Shown: piece after piece, positions 31,148-39,363 of the stretch
How the letters are laid out: every line of letters begins with the position of its first letter
Numbering within the stretch: the first letter of the stretch is position 1
NCBI RefSeq assembly: GCF_028737315.1
Contig: NZ_JAQZAO010000003.1
Coordinates: 248,001 to 312,000, forward strand
Direction: 5' to 3'
Length of the DNA: 64,000 nucleotides
Origin: Actinomycetospora lemnae
GTDB lineage: Bacteria > Actinomycetota > Actinomycetes > Mycobacteriales > Pseudonocardiaceae
Notes under the pieces: generated by a model
What the model was told of the DNA's origin: nothing
What the model saw: only the letters and a program-made list of their open reading frames with translations
Database searches by the model: none
Position numbers and translations under genes: made by a program

Positions 31148-31750
31148 GTGCGTGCCGGGGTGGTCCGGGTGCTGGTCGTCGACGACCACCCCGTGGTGCG
31201 CGACGGGGTGGTGACGGCGCTCGGGCGGCACAGCGACATCGAGGTCGCCGGGCACGCCGCGGACGGGGCCGGCGCGGTGGCGGCGTGCGCGCGGGAGCGG
31301 CCCGACGTCGTTCTGCTCGACCTGCGCCTGCCCGACGCCCTGGCCGCCGACGTGGTGCCACGTCTGCGCGCGGTGTCGCCGGCGAGCCGCGTGCTGCTGT
31401 TCACCGCGTTCCCCGAGCACTCGGCGGTCGCGCCCACGCTCGCGGCCGGCGCGGTCGGGCTGCTGGTCAAGGACGCGTCGGGGGTGGTGCTCGGCGACGC
31501 GATCCGGCAGGTGGCGCGCACCGGCACGTACCGCGGGGCGGGACCGGGGACGGCGCAGGCGCCGGTGACCCCGCGTGAGTACGACGTCCTGCGCCTCGTC
31601 GCCGCCGGCCACACCAACGGCGAGATCGGCGAGCGGCTGCGGCTCTCGCCGAACACGGTGAAGACCTACCTGCACAACGTCATGCGCAAGCTCGACGCCC
31701 GCAACCGCGCCCAGGTCATCACCAACGCCCGCGCCCACGGCCTGCTCTGA
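31148..31750 (+). CDS. LuxR/NarL family response regulator
   Basis: About 200 residues. The receiver has VLVVDDHPVVRDGVVTALGR, the phosphoacceptor Asp in RPDVVLLDLRLPD (about Asp 58), and the Thr and Lys of LLFTAFPEHS and GLLVKDASG. The C-terminal LuxR HTH is VTPREYDVLRLVAAGHTNGE, IGERLRLSPNTVKTYLHNVM and RKLDARNRAQVI. Partner of the GAF kinase, whose stop is at 31142. GTG 31148 is used; GTG 31118 would overlap the kinase by 25 nt. Target sites could include the palindrome at 28405, which is the only obvious operator near its operon; this is untested. Confidence 0.9.
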   Translation: MRAGVVRVLVVDDHPVVRDGVVTALGRHSDIEVAGHAADGAGAVAACARERPDVVLLDLRLPDALAADVVPRLRAVSPASRVLLFTAFPEHSAVAPTLAAGAVGLLVKDASGVVLGDAIRQVARTGTYRGAGPGTAQAPVTPREYDVLRLVAAGHTNGEIGERLRLSPNTVKTYLHNVMRKLDARNRAQVITNARAHGLL

Positions 31751-31896
31751 GCGACCGGGCCCGCTCCGGACCTGCCCGCCGCCGTACGCGGTGTTAACGT
31801 CGAGCCCGACTGGTCCACCCACGCCGTCCCGTCTCGGTCGGTGAGTGTCAACCCTCATGGCGCTCGCGGATTCCCCGCATCGTCGCCAGGAGCGTC

Positions 31897-31969
31897 ATGA
31901 CCTCGACCGTGCCCAAGCCCGTCTCCACGCCGCCGTACCCCGAGCGCACGTCGTTCCGCGGGGACGGTC
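31897..31969 (+). other. Out-of-frame N-terminal coding of ctaD (apparent +1 frameshift)
   Basis: From ATG 31897, which has AGGAG 7 nt upstream, the frame reads [20 protein letters not shown] and then drifts into nonsense. This is the normal actinobacterial CtaD N-terminus. If the run of four G at 31960-31963 had three G, the frame would continue as [14 protein letters not shown] into the body of ctaD at 31970. Either a real frameshift or a one-base sequence error. Confidence 0.75.
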
Positions 31970-33652
31970 GTGCGGTTGCTGCGGACGACCGATCCCAAGG
32001 ACATCGGCCTGCTCTACCTGGGCACGTCGTTCGGCTTCTTCCTCATCGGCGGCCTGCTGGCCCTGCTGATCCGTGCCGAGCTCGCCCGACCCGGCCTGCA
32101 GATCGTCTCGGCGGACCAGTACAACCAGCTGTTCACCATGCACGGCACGATCATGCTGCTGCTCTACGCGACGCCGATCCTGTTCGGGTTCGCGAACTAC
32201 ATCGTGCCGCTGCAGATCGGGGCGCCGGACGTGGCGTTCCCGCGGTTGAACGCCTTCTCGTACTGGCTGTTCCTCTTCGGCGGCCTCATCGTCATCTCCG
32301 GCTTCGTCACCCCGGACGGTGCGGCCTCCTTCGGCTGGTTCGCGTACACGCCGCTCTCGACCGCGGTCCACACCCCGGGGCTCGGGCACGATCTGTGGAT
32401 CCTGGGCCTGGTGGTGTCCGGTCTCGGCACGATCCTCGGCGCGGTCAACTTCGTGACGACCATCGCCTGCATGCGTGCGCCGGGCATGACGATGTTCCGG
32501 ATGCCGATCTTCACCTGGAACATCTTCATCACCACGTTCCTGGTGCTGCTCGCGTTCCCGGTGCTCACGGCCGCACTCCTGGGCCTGGCCGCCGACCGCC
32601 ACCTCGGCAGCCAGATCTTCGAGCCGGAGAACGGCGGCGCCTTGCTGTGGCAGCACCTGTTCTGGTTCTTCGGCCACCCCGAGGTCTACATCGTGGCGCT
32701 GCCCTTCTTCGGCATCGTCACCGAGATCTTCCCGGTGTTCAGCCGCAAGCCCGTCTTCGGCTACAAGACCCTGATCTTCGCGACGATCGCCATCGGCGCG
32801 CTCTCGGTGGCCGTGTGGGCCCATCACATGTACGCGACGGGCGCGATCCTGCTGCCGTTCTTCGCCTTCACGACCTTCCTCATCGCCGTGCCGACCGGCA
32901 TCAAGTTCTTCAACTGGATCGGCACGATGTGGAAGGGGCAGCTCACCTTCGAGTCCCCGATGCTGTTCGCCCTCGGCTTCCTCGTCACGTTCCTCTTCGG
33001 CGGGTTGACCGGTGTCCTCCTGGGTGCCCCGTCCCTCGACTGGCACCTCTCGGACACCTACTTCGTCGTCGCGCACTTCCACTACGTGCTGTTCGGCACG
33101 ATCGTGTTCGCCACCTACGCCGGCATCTACTTCTGGTTCCCGAAGATGACCGGCCGGATGATGGACGAACGCATCGGCAAGGTCCACTTCTGGCTGACGT
33201 TCATCGGGTTCCACCTGACGTTCCTGGTGCAGCACTGGCTGGGCAACGAGGGCATGCCGCGCCGCTACGCCGACTACCTCGGAAGCGACGGGTTCACCAC
33301 GCTGAACACGATCTCCTCGATCGGGGCGTTCATCCTGGGCGCGTCGACCCTGCCGTTCCTGTGGAACGTGTTCCACAGCTGGCGCTACGGGCGGCCGGTG
33401 GAGGTCGACGACCCGTGGGGTCACGGCAACTCGCTGGAGTGGGCGACCTCGTGCCCGCCGCCGCGGCACAACTTCACCGAGCTGCCGCGCATCCGCTCGG
33501 AGCGGCCCGCGTTCGAGCTGCACTACCCGCACCTCGCCGAGCGGATGCGCCTCGAGGCGCACGTCGGCTCCGGGGCGCCGAGCATGGGCGAGGCGGCGGC
33601 CGGTCAGACCGGCCAGGAGCACATGCCCGGCTCCGATCCCCGCAACCGATGA
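31970..33652 (+). CDS. ctaD: Cytochrome c oxidase subunit I (aa3 type)
   Basis: A 560-residue 12-helix heme-copper oxidase core from GTG 31970. Ligands are visible: heme a His 58 in [11 protein letters not shown]; CuB His 236 with E238 and Tyr 240 in [12 protein letters not shown], the family A1 motif with the His-Tyr cross-link; CuB His 285-286 in [10 protein letters not shown]; heme a3 and heme a His 369 and 371 in [12 protein letters not shown]. It forms the oxygen-reducing, proton-pumping centre of complex IV in the membrane, accepting electrons from the cytochrome bcc complex. The true N-terminus is probably encoded from 31897 but is out of frame by one base; GTG 31970 is preceded by GGGGA and could still be used. 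The stop overlaps the DUF3040 start. Confidence 0.93.
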   Translation: MRLLRTTDPKDIGLLYLGTSFGFFLIGGLLALLIRAELARPGLQIVSADQYNQLFTMHGTIMLLLYATPILFGFANYIVPLQIGAPDVAFPRLNAFSYWLFLFGGLIVISGFVTPDGAASFGWFAYTPLSTAVHTPGLGHDLWILGLVVSGLGTILGAVNFVTTIACMRAPGMTMFRMPIFTWNIFITTFLVLLAFPVLTAALLGLAADRHLGSQIFEPENGGALLWQHLFWFFGHPEVYIVALPFFGIVTEIFPVFSRKPVFGYKTLIFATIAIGALSVAVWAHHMYATGAILLPFFAFTTFLIAVPTGIKFFNWIGTMWKGQLTFESPMLFALGFLVTFLFGGLTGVLLGAPSLDWHLSDTYFVVAHFHYVLFGTIVFATYAGIYFWFPKMTGRMMDERIGKVHFWLTFIGFHLTFLVQHWLGNEGMPRRYADYLGSDGFTTLNTISSIGAFILGASTLPFLWNVFHSWRYGRPVEVDDPWGHGNSLEWATSCPPPRHNFTELPRIRSERPAFELHYPHLAERMRLEAHVGSGAPSMGEAAAGQTGQEHMPGSDPRNR

Positions 33653-33909
33653 GCCGCGCGGAGCGCCGGGTCCTGCGCGACCTCACCACGGAGCTGGCGC
33701 GCACGGATCCGGACCTCGCCGCGCGTCTGGCGCCGGCTCCCGGTCAGCAGGGCACCGAGGCCGGGGTGCGCGGGTTCACCGCGTCGCTCGTGGCCGCGAT
33801 CCTGCTGGCCGGGACGCTGGGCCTGCTGCTCGGGGCCGCCGTGGCGCTCCTGGCGGGCGCCGCGGCGATCGTCCTCGTCGTGGCCGTGGGCCTGGCGCGC
33901 CGGGGCTGA
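33649..33909 (+). CDS. DUF3040-like small membrane protein
   Basis: An 86-residue protein: an N-terminal soluble [20 protein letters not shown] region with the E-x-x-x-L-x-x-L pattern of DUF3040, then a hydrophobic C-terminus with [20 protein letters not shown] and [19 protein letters not shown], two short membrane segments. The DUF3040 family is abundant in actinobacteria and of unknown function. ATG 33649 overlaps the ctaD stop (ATGA), so it is translationally coupled to subunit I, and a role near the oxidase is possible though unproven. Confidence 0.7.
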   Translation: MSRAERRVLRDLTTELARTDPDLAARLAPAPGQQGTEAGVRGFTASLVAAILLAGTLGLLLGAAVALLAGAAAIVLVVAVGLARRG

Positions 33910-33933
33910 TCCGGCGGGGCCGATCGGTCGGCC

Positions 33934-34461
33934 TCACCCGTCGCGAGCGGCCCGACCCCCGCGGCGCCGGGACACCACGGAGCGGGGCGGCGCGGCCCGC
34001 ATGTGGTCGCGCACCGGCGCGAGCAGGTCGGCGAGGGTCTGTGCGTCGGTGCGCGACAGCGGCTCGAACAGCAGGTCGCCGACGACCTCCTCGTGGCCCG
34101 GGAGCACCCGCCCGAGCAGCGCGCGGCCCGCGTCGGTGATGGTGATCGTGACGCCGCGCTCGTCGTCGGGGGACGGGCTGCGCACGACCAGGCCGGCCCT
34201 CTCCAGCAGGCCCGCCTGGTAGGTCAACCCGCTGCGGCTGACGACGACCGCGTCGGCCAGGTCGGTCATGCGGTGGCTCCCCGTCGGGGACCGGTGCAGG
34301 CGCATGAGCACCTGGAACCGCACGAAGGTCAGGCCGCCGTCCTCGTGCAGCTGCTGCTCGATCGCGTGCCGGAGCAGGCTCGTCACCTCGATCAGCGCGA
34401 AGTAGGCGCCGAGCCGCACGGGATCCACGTCGTGGGGCGGGTCGTGCGGTGTTCCGGACAT
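33934..34461 (-). CDS. MarR family transcriptional regulator
   Basis: A 175-residue winged-helix protein. Helices AYFALIEVTSLLRHAIEQQL dimerise; the DNA head has TFVRFQVLMRLHRSPTGSHR, TDLADAVVVSRSGLTYQAGL as recognition helix and GLVVRSPSPDDERGVTITIT as the wing with D-D-x-R. It is divergent from the NADP-dependent oxidoreductase at 34571; two nearly identical 18-bp palindromes lie in between, one immediately before its own start. It is the likely autorepressor and repressor of that reductase, with a quinone or electrophile as inducer, which is inference. ATG 34461 is used; a GTG at 34464 is directly adjacent. Confidence 0.88.
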   Translation of the reverse strand: MSGTPHDPPHDVDPVRLGAYFALIEVTSLLRHAIEQQLHEDGGLTFVRFQVLMRLHRSPTGSHRMTDLADAVVVSRSGLTYQAGLLERAGLVVRSPSPDDERGVTITITDAGRALLGRVLPGHEEVVGDLLFEPLSRTDAQTLADLLAPVRDHMRAAPPRSVVSRRRGGRAARDG

Positions 34462-34475
34462 CACTCGAGTCTAGT

Positions 34476-34493
34476 TGCTTCGAATTCGAAGCA
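34476..34493. promoter_or_regulatory. MarR operator 1 (perfect palindrome)
   Basis: TGCTTCGAATTCGAAGCA is a perfect 18-bp palindrome, 14 nt from the MarR start. Its sequence is repeated with two changes at 34515-34532. Confidence 0.75.
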
Positions 34494-34514
34494 GGTCTAG
34501 CGTTCGCCAGCAAG

Positions 34515-34532
34515 TACTTCGAGTTCGAAGCA
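34515..34532. promoter_or_regulatory. MarR operator 2 (imperfect copy)
   Basis: TACTTCGAGTTCGAAGCA differs from operator 1 at two positions; the dyad centres are 39 bp apart. It lies 38 nt before the oxidoreductase start, so each promoter has its own site for one dimer of the MarR protein. Confidence 0.7.
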
Positions 34533-34570
34533 CTGGTCGAGCAGACCCTGTCTCGAGAGGACGGCTCCCC

Positions 34571-35509
34571 ATGAAGGCAGTGCGCTTCCACGAGTACGGC
34601 GGCCCGGAGGTCCTGCGGTACGAGGACGTGGAGCAGCCCGTCCCGGGCGCGGGGGAGGTGCGGCTGCGCGTCGCGGCGTCGGCGTTCAACCTCGTCGACG
34701 ACGGCATCCGCGGGGGCTACCTGCAGGGCCCCTTCCCGGTGGTCCTGCCGCACGTGCCCGGCATCGAGGTCGCCGGGACGGTGGACGCGCTGGGCGAGGG
34801 CGTGGAGGGCCGGCGCGTCGGCGACGAGGTCGTCGGCTTCCTGCCGATGGTGGCCGACGGCGCGGCCGCGGAGTACGTGGTCGCCCCCGCCGCGGTCCTG
34901 GCGACGGCGCCGCACAGCATCCCGCTCGCCGACGCCGCCGCCCTGCCGATGGTGGGGCTCACCGCGTGGCAGGCGCTGGTCGACGACGCGAAGGTGACCG
35001 CCGGGCACCGCGTGCTCGTCAACGGCGCAGGGGGTGGGGTCGGCGGCTACGCCGTGCAGCTCGCGAAGAACGCCGGGGCCCACGTCATCGCCGTCGCGAG
35101 CCCGCGCAGCGCCGAGCGCCTGCGGACGCGGGGCGCGGACGAGGTCGTCGACCACACCGCCACCGAGGTGACGGCCGCGGTCACGGAGCCCGTCGACGTC
35201 CTGCTCAACCTGGCCCCGGTCACCCCCGAGCAGCTCAGCGCGCTCGTCGGTCTGGTCCGCGACGGCGGCGTCGTCGTCAACACCGTGCCGCGGACGCCCG
35301 CACCCGCCGACGAGGCCCGCGGCGTGCGCGCCGTCGACGTCTTCGTCCGCAGCGACGCCGAGCAGCTGGCGCAGCTCGTGGCCCTGGTCGACCGCGGCGA
35401 GCTGCACGTGGACGTCGACCGGCGGGTGTCCCTGCCGGAGCTCTCGACGATCCACGCCGAGGCGACCGCGGGCACCCTGCGGGGCAAGGTCGTCGTCGTC
35501 CCGGAGTGA
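34571..35509 (+). CDS. NADP-dependent quinone oxidoreductase (zinc-independent MDR family)
   Basis: A 312-residue medium-chain reductase without zinc ligands. It begins MKAVRFHEYGGPEVLRYEDV, has PHVPGIEVAGTVDALGEGVE, the NADP motif VLVNGAGGGVGGYAVQLAKN and the YGG-type substrate loop. These enzymes reduce quinones or alpha,beta-unsaturated carbonyls with NADPH in the cytoplasm. It is divergent from a MarR gene with two operators between them, so it is presumably induced by quinones or electrophiles. The ATG at 34571 is the family start; no good ribosome site is visible (AGGACGG at 34558-34564). Confidence 0.9.
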   Translation: MKAVRFHEYGGPEVLRYEDVEQPVPGAGEVRLRVAASAFNLVDDGIRGGYLQGPFPVVLPHVPGIEVAGTVDALGEGVEGRRVGDEVVGFLPMVADGAAAEYVVAPAAVLATAPHSIPLADAAALPMVGLTAWQALVDDAKVTAGHRVLVNGAGGGVGGYAVQLAKNAGAHVIAVASPRSAERLRTRGADEVVDHTATEVTAAVTEPVDVLLNLAPVTPEQLSALVGLVRDGGVVVNTVPRTPAPADEARGVRAVDVFVRSDAEQLAQLVALVDRGELHVDVDRRVSLPELSTIHAEATAGTLRGKVVVVPE

Positions 35510-35532
35510 CGCCGGTGCCGGTCGGCCGCGGG

Positions 35533-36273
35533 TCAGCCCCGCTGGGCGCGCCGCTCGCAGGCCTCCTTGACGACCCACCGGGCGACGTCGGCGAGCTTCA
35601 TGTTGGTGTCCTGTGACGACGAGACGAGCAGGGCGAACGCCTCCTCGCCGTCGAGGGCGAAGCGCTCCATGAGGATGCCCTTGGCCTGGCCGATGGTGTC
35701 GCGGCTGTCGAGGGCAGCCCCGAGCAGCTGGGCGTGGTCGGCGCCGTAGAGCAGCGCGCCCGCGTGCCCGGCGAACACGCCGGCGGTGACCACGGCGTGC
35801 TCGTCGAAGGCGTCGGCGTCGGCGGCGTAGAGGGTGAGCGCCGCGCGACGTCCGCCGGTGCTCCCGGTCACGGACGCGGACAGGATCGACCGGAAGCCGG
35901 CCTCGACGGCGCGCGGCGCGAAGCGGGGCCAGCGTGCGGCGTCCTCCCCGGCGAGGTCGCGGGCGAGCAGGACGCCGTTCTCGGGCGGCTCGTCGGCGGC
36001 CTCGACGCACGGGCCCTCACCGAGCTCGCTCTGGAACTGGTCGAGCTCGTGCACGGCCGGCGCGGTGGCGTGGCTGGAGCGCACCTCGAGCTCCTCGGTG
36101 CGCAGGATGCCGCCTCCGGTGGCGGCCGGGATCAGGGCGACCGCCGCGGTCACCAGCTGGGTGAGCAGGGCGTCCCGGTCGCGGATGCTGCGCTTGTCGA
36201 TGAGGTCCTGCAGCGCGGCCCGCATGGTGACCATGAGGTCGTTGTCCGAGGTCCGGAGGTCGTCCGCCGTCAT
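35533..36273 (-). CDS. GAF - ANTAR regulator (RNA-binding antiterminator)
   Basis: A 246-residue protein. The GAF domain spans about 25-175 (LLTQLVTAAVALIPAATGGG, FQSELGEGPCVEAADEPPEN, FRSILSASVTGSTGGRRAAL). The C-terminal ANTAR three-helix RNA-binding domain is LGAALDSRDTIGQAKGILME, RFALDGEEAFALLVSSSQDT and NMKLADVARWVV, with the conserved A-K-G-I-L-M. ANTAR proteins bind two-hairpin RNA and prevent termination on a cue sensed by the other domain. Target genes are not adjacent. The start is ATG 36273. A near-paralogue of similar size is encoded at 46480. Confidence 0.93.
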   Translation of the reverse strand: MTADDLRTSDNDLMVTMRAALQDLIDKRSIRDRDALLTQLVTAAVALIPAATGGGILRTEELEVRSSHATAPAVHELDQFQSELGEGPCVEAADEPPENGVLLARDLAGEDAARWPRFAPRAVEAGFRSILSASVTGSTGGRRAALTLYAADADAFDEHAVVTAGVFAGHAGALLYGADHAQLLGAALDSRDTIGQAKGILMERFALDGEEAFALLVSSSQDTNMKLADVARWVVKEACERRAQRG

Positions 36274-36488
36274 CAGGTGGGTGCCTTTCGCGCGCGATGC
36301 ATGCCGCCGCCTCCGCCGGGCACGGCGAGGGAGGAAGGGCGGCTGGTTCACCCGATGCGAAAGGTACATCCCTCTCGCTCCGTGTCCCATCCTGCGGCCG
36401 CACGGGGGGATCGACGATCCGTGGCTGCCCGCCGGGTCCGGGGATAGGAAGGGACCGGACACCGGCGCGGACGGGAGGCGGGACGACG

Positions 36489-37334
36489 ATGATCGATCGG
36501 GCCGGGCTGGCGGAGTTCCTCCGGCGCCGTCGGGAGTCGCTGCAGCCCGAGGACGTCGGCCTGCCGCGCGGGCAGCGTCGCCGCACCAGCGGCCTGCGGC
36601 GCGAGGAGGTCGCGGCACTGTGTCACATGTCGACCGACTACTACGCGCGCCTCGAGCGCGAGCGCGGCCCGCAGCCCTCGGAGCAGATGATGGCCTCGAT
36701 CGCGCTGGGCCTGCACGTCTCGCTCGACGAGCGCGACCACCTCTTCCGGCTCGCGGGGCACCAGCCGCCGGTGCGCGGGCCGGCGAGCGAGCACATCAGC
36801 CCGGGCCTGCTGCGCATCCTCGACCGGCTCGTCGACACCCCCGCGGAGATCGTCACCGAGCTCGGCGAGACGCTGCGCCAGACCCCGATGGGCGTCGCGC
36901 TCACCGGCGACACCACCCACTACACGGGCCCGGCGCGCAGCATCGGCTACCGGTGGTTCACCGACCCCGCCGGCCGCGCGCTGTACCCGCCCGAGGACCA
37001 CGCGTTCCTCTCGCGGCGCTACGCCTCGGCCCTGCGCTCCGTCGTGACGCTGCGGGGTCCCGACTCGCAGGCCGCCCGTCTCGCCGAGCTCCTGCTGCCG
37101 CAGAGCGAGGAGTTCCGCGCGCTCTGGGAGGCCCACGAGATCGGCGTCCGGTCGAGCGACCTCAAGCGTCTCGTCCACCCCGAGGTCGGCGCGCTGGAAC
37201 TGCACTGCCAGACGCTGCTCGACCCCGAGCAGTCGCACCTGCTGCTGGTCTACACCGCCGTCCCGGGCAGCGAGAGCCACGAGAAGCTCCAGCTGCTGTC
37301 GGTCCTCGGCGCCCCGGCCGGTGCGTCGCGGTGA
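36489..37334 (+). CDS. XRE-family regulator with MmyB-like ligand-binding domain
   Basis: A 281-residue regulator. The HTH is FLRRRRESLQPEDVGLPRGQ and RRTSGLRREEVAALCHMSTD, ending in YYARLERERGPQPSEQMMAS, the usual three-helix XRE head of the HTH_31 type. The C-terminal domain (LDRLVDTPAEIVTELGETLR, GYRWFTDPAGRALYPPEDHA, SLALLHCQTLLDPEQSHLLL-type end) is the MmyB fatty-acid/methylenomycin-type ligand domain (W-x-x-x-F-x-D-P). Such proteins often act on adjacent dehydrogenase or hydrolase genes. It is followed on the same strand by an alpha/beta hydrolase 34 nt away, its likely target. ATG 36489 follows GGGAGGCGGGA. Confidence 0.88.
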   Translation: MIDRAGLAEFLRRRRESLQPEDVGLPRGQRRRTSGLRREEVAALCHMSTDYYARLERERGPQPSEQMMASIALGLHVSLDERDHLFRLAGHQPPVRGPASEHISPGLLRILDRLVDTPAEIVTELGETLRQTPMGVALTGDTTHYTGPARSIGYRWFTDPAGRALYPPEDHAFLSRRYASALRSVVTLRGPDSQAARLAELLLPQSEEFRALWEAHEIGVRSSDLKRLVHPEVGALELHCQTLLDPEQSHLLLVYTAVPGSESHEKLQLLSVLGAPAGASR

Positions 37335-37368
37335 CGGGTCCGCGTCCCTGGCGTCCGAGAGGAGTCCT

Positions 37369-38307
37369 GTGTCGTCGGTGATCTCGTCGTCGATCCCCCG
37401 GGGCGGGATCGACCTGGCCGCTCACCTGCACGTGCCCAACGGGTTCTCCGACGGGCTCGACGGTGCGCCGCTCCCGGCCGTGGTGCTCGCGACGCCGGGC
37501 AGCAGCGTCAAGGAGCAGATCGGGGCGACCTACGCGCGACGCCTCGCCGACCGCGACTGGGTCGCGGTGACGTTCGACCCGGCCTTCCAGGGCGAGAGCA
37601 GCGGCGAGCCCCGCGACCTCGAGGACCCGGCGGAGCGGGTCGCCGACCTGCGCCGGGTCGTCGACCACCTGCGCCGCCGGCCCGGGATCGACCCGCAGCG
37701 GCTCGGCGTGCTCGGCATCTGCGCCGGCGGGGGCTACGCGGTGCGGGCCGCGATGACCGACCACCGGCTGCGCGCGCTGGGCACCGTGGTCGCCTCGGAC
37801 ATCGGCGGCGCCTTCCGCGCGATGGCCGCCGCGACGCCCGCGGGGGTCGCGGGCACGCTCGACGCGCTGGCCGCCGCGCCGGTCGACGTGGCGGACGGCG
37901 AGGGGGCCCGGCAGCCGTGGCTGCCCGACACCGTCGAGGACGCACGGGCCGCCGGTGTCACCGACGTGGACCTGCTCCAGGCCGTCGCGTACTACCGCAC
38001 CCCGCGGGGCCACCACCCCCGGTCGACGAACCGCCGGCACGTCCGCAGCGACCCCGCGATCCTCGGCTTCGACGCCTTCCACCTCGCCGACCAGCTGCTC
38101 ACCCAGCCCGTCCAGGTCGTCGTCGCGGGCGAGGCGGGCACCACCGGCTCCCGGGCCGACGGCGAGCGCCTCGCCCGGCTGGCGCCCGCGGCCGAGGAGG
38201 TGCTCGTCGTCGAGGGGGCGCGGCACTACGAGATGTACGACGTCCCCGCGTACGTCGACCGGGCCGTCGACCGCCTCGCGGTCTTCTTCGCCGCGCACCT
38301 GACGTGA
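37369..38307 (+). CDS. Alpha/beta hydrolase with Cys nucleophile (YcjY-like)
   Basis: A 312-residue hydrolase. The nucleophile elbow is LGICAGGGYAVRAAM, with Cys where most family members carry Ser; the oxyanion-type region is VVLATPGSSVKEQIGATYAR; the acid and His are in VVVAGEAGTTGSRADGERLA and VEGARHYEMYDVPAYVDRAV. A Cys nucleophile also occurs in dienelactone hydrolases and YcjY-type proteins. It may hydrolyse esters, lactones or thioesters. GTG 37369 is chosen with GAGAGGAG 5 nt before it. The gene follows the MmyB-type regulator and its stop overlaps the YdcF-like gene (GTGA). Confidence 0.83.
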   Translation: MSSVISSSIPRGGIDLAAHLHVPNGFSDGLDGAPLPAVVLATPGSSVKEQIGATYARRLADRDWVAVTFDPAFQGESSGEPRDLEDPAERVADLRRVVDHLRRRPGIDPQRLGVLGICAGGGYAVRAAMTDHRLRALGTVVASDIGGAFRAMAAATPAGVAGTLDALAAAPVDVADGEGARQPWLPDTVEDARAAGVTDVDLLQAVAYYRTPRGHHPRSTNRRHVRSDPAILGFDAFHLADQLLTQPVQVVVAGEAGTTGSRADGERLARLAPAAEEVLVVEGARHYEMYDVPAYVDRAVDRLAVFFAAHLT

Positions 38308-38987
38308 GCGCCGACGGCGAGGGACCGTGGCGGGTCGTCGTGACCATCCTCCTGACGAGCGTGCTGCTCGCCGTCCTCGTGGTGACCGCGGCGAACGTCG
38401 TGGTCGTCGGGCGGACCGACGACGCCGTGACCGCGGAGGTGGCCGCGGTGCGCCCCGCGCAGGTCGCCATCGTGCCCGGGTCGCTGGTGCGGCCCGACGG
38501 GACGCTCGGCGCGGTCGTGCGGCAGCGGGTCGACGCCGCGGTCGCGCTCTACCGCGACGGGCGGGTGCAGAAGCTGCTCGTGTCCGGCGACCACGGCCGC
38601 CCGGACTACGACGAGCCGGACGCGATGCGCGACGCCGCGCTGGCCGCCGGGGTCGCGCCCGAGGACGTCTTCACCGACTACGCGGGCTTCGACACCTGGC
38701 ACACCATGCGCCGCGCCCACGACGTCTTCGGCGTCGCCTCGGCGGTCGTGGTCACCCAGGCGCCCGCCGCCGCGCGGGCGGTCGACCTCGCCCGCGCGGC
38801 GGGGCTCGACGCGCAGGGTCTGGTCACGGGCGAGGGCGGCCGGGCCGGGCGCGAGGTGCTGGCCCGCGTGCGGGGGCTCGGCCAGGCCACCCTGCGTCCC
38901 GAGGTCACGGGAGGCCCCGCCATCCCGGTCGCCGGCGACGGCCGGGCGTCCTGGGCCCGGCCGGTGGCCGCGGTGGCGCCGCGGTAG
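38304..38987 (+). CDS. YdcF/SanA family protein (DUF218)
   Basis: A 227-residue protein with one N-terminal membrane segment (ILLTSVLLAVLVVTAANVVV). The DUF218 core follows: QVAIVPGSLVRPDGTLGAVV, RQRVDAAVALYRDGRVQKLL, SGDHGRPDYDEPDAMRDAAL and TDYAGFDTWHTMRRAHDVFG, with the Gly/Asp/Asn-like cleft residues that bind nucleotides in YdcF. The SanA/VanY-type relatives affect envelope barrier; here it probably sits outside the membrane on its anchor. The GTG at 38304 overlaps the hydrolase stop, indicating co-translation. Confidence 0.85.
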   Translation: MSADGEGPWRVVVTILLTSVLLAVLVVTAANVVVVGRTDDAVTAEVAAVRPAQVAIVPGSLVRPDGTLGAVVRQRVDAAVALYRDGRVQKLLVSGDHGRPDYDEPDAMRDAALAAGVAPEDVFTDYAGFDTWHTMRRAHDVFGVASAVVVTQAPAAARAVDLARAAGLDAQGLVTGEGGRAGREVLARVRGLGQATLRPEVTGGPAIPVAGDGRASWARPVAAVAPR

Positions 38988-39046
38988 CGGTGCGCCTGCC
39001 GGTACCGCCCGTGACTCAGCTCGCGACGCCCGGGGTACAGGGGCCC

Positions 39047-39358
39047 ATGGACGGGGCCGACCAGACCGGGAAGCGGGCCGGGACGCCGTACCGGGTGCGT
39101 CCCGTGTCCCACGGAGACCACCGGGGTCCCGTGACCCCGCCGGGCATCCACCTCGCCGGGGTCGGACGGGGCGGCGGGCCGGCGCACGGCCGGCCCCGCG
39201 GCCGGGTCGCCGCGGCCGCGGCCCGCCTCGGCGCCGCGCTGATCGTCTTCGTGCTGGCCCTCCTGCTCGTGACCGGTATCGAGGTCGTCATGGGCGAGCC
39301 GCTCTCCGGCGGGCAGGCCGGGCACACCAGCCTCGGCGATCTCCTGCACCCGCGCTGA
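39047..39358 (+). CDS. Small single-pass membrane protein, hypothetical
   Basis: A 103-residue protein with a polar Gly/Arg/His-rich N-terminus of about 55 residues and one membrane segment (AALIVFVLALLLVTGIEVVM) followed by a short external tail GEPLSGGQAGHTSLGDLLHP. No family is recognised. ATG 39047 is set by the frame; the ribosome site is poor. The 13E12-type unit begins 6 nt after the stop. Confidence 0.5.
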   Translation: MDGADQTGKRAGTPYRVRPVSHGDHRGPVTPPGIHLAGVGRGGGPAHGRPRGRVAAAAARLGAALIVFVLALLLVTGIEVVMGEPLSGGQAGHTSLGDLLHPR

Positions 39359-39363
39359 CTCCC

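Noticed and set aside
36040..36100. Possible second gene opposite the GAF-ANTAR gene
   Set aside because: Open frames on the plus strand lack motifs and start sites; the minus-strand ANTAR protein is certain.
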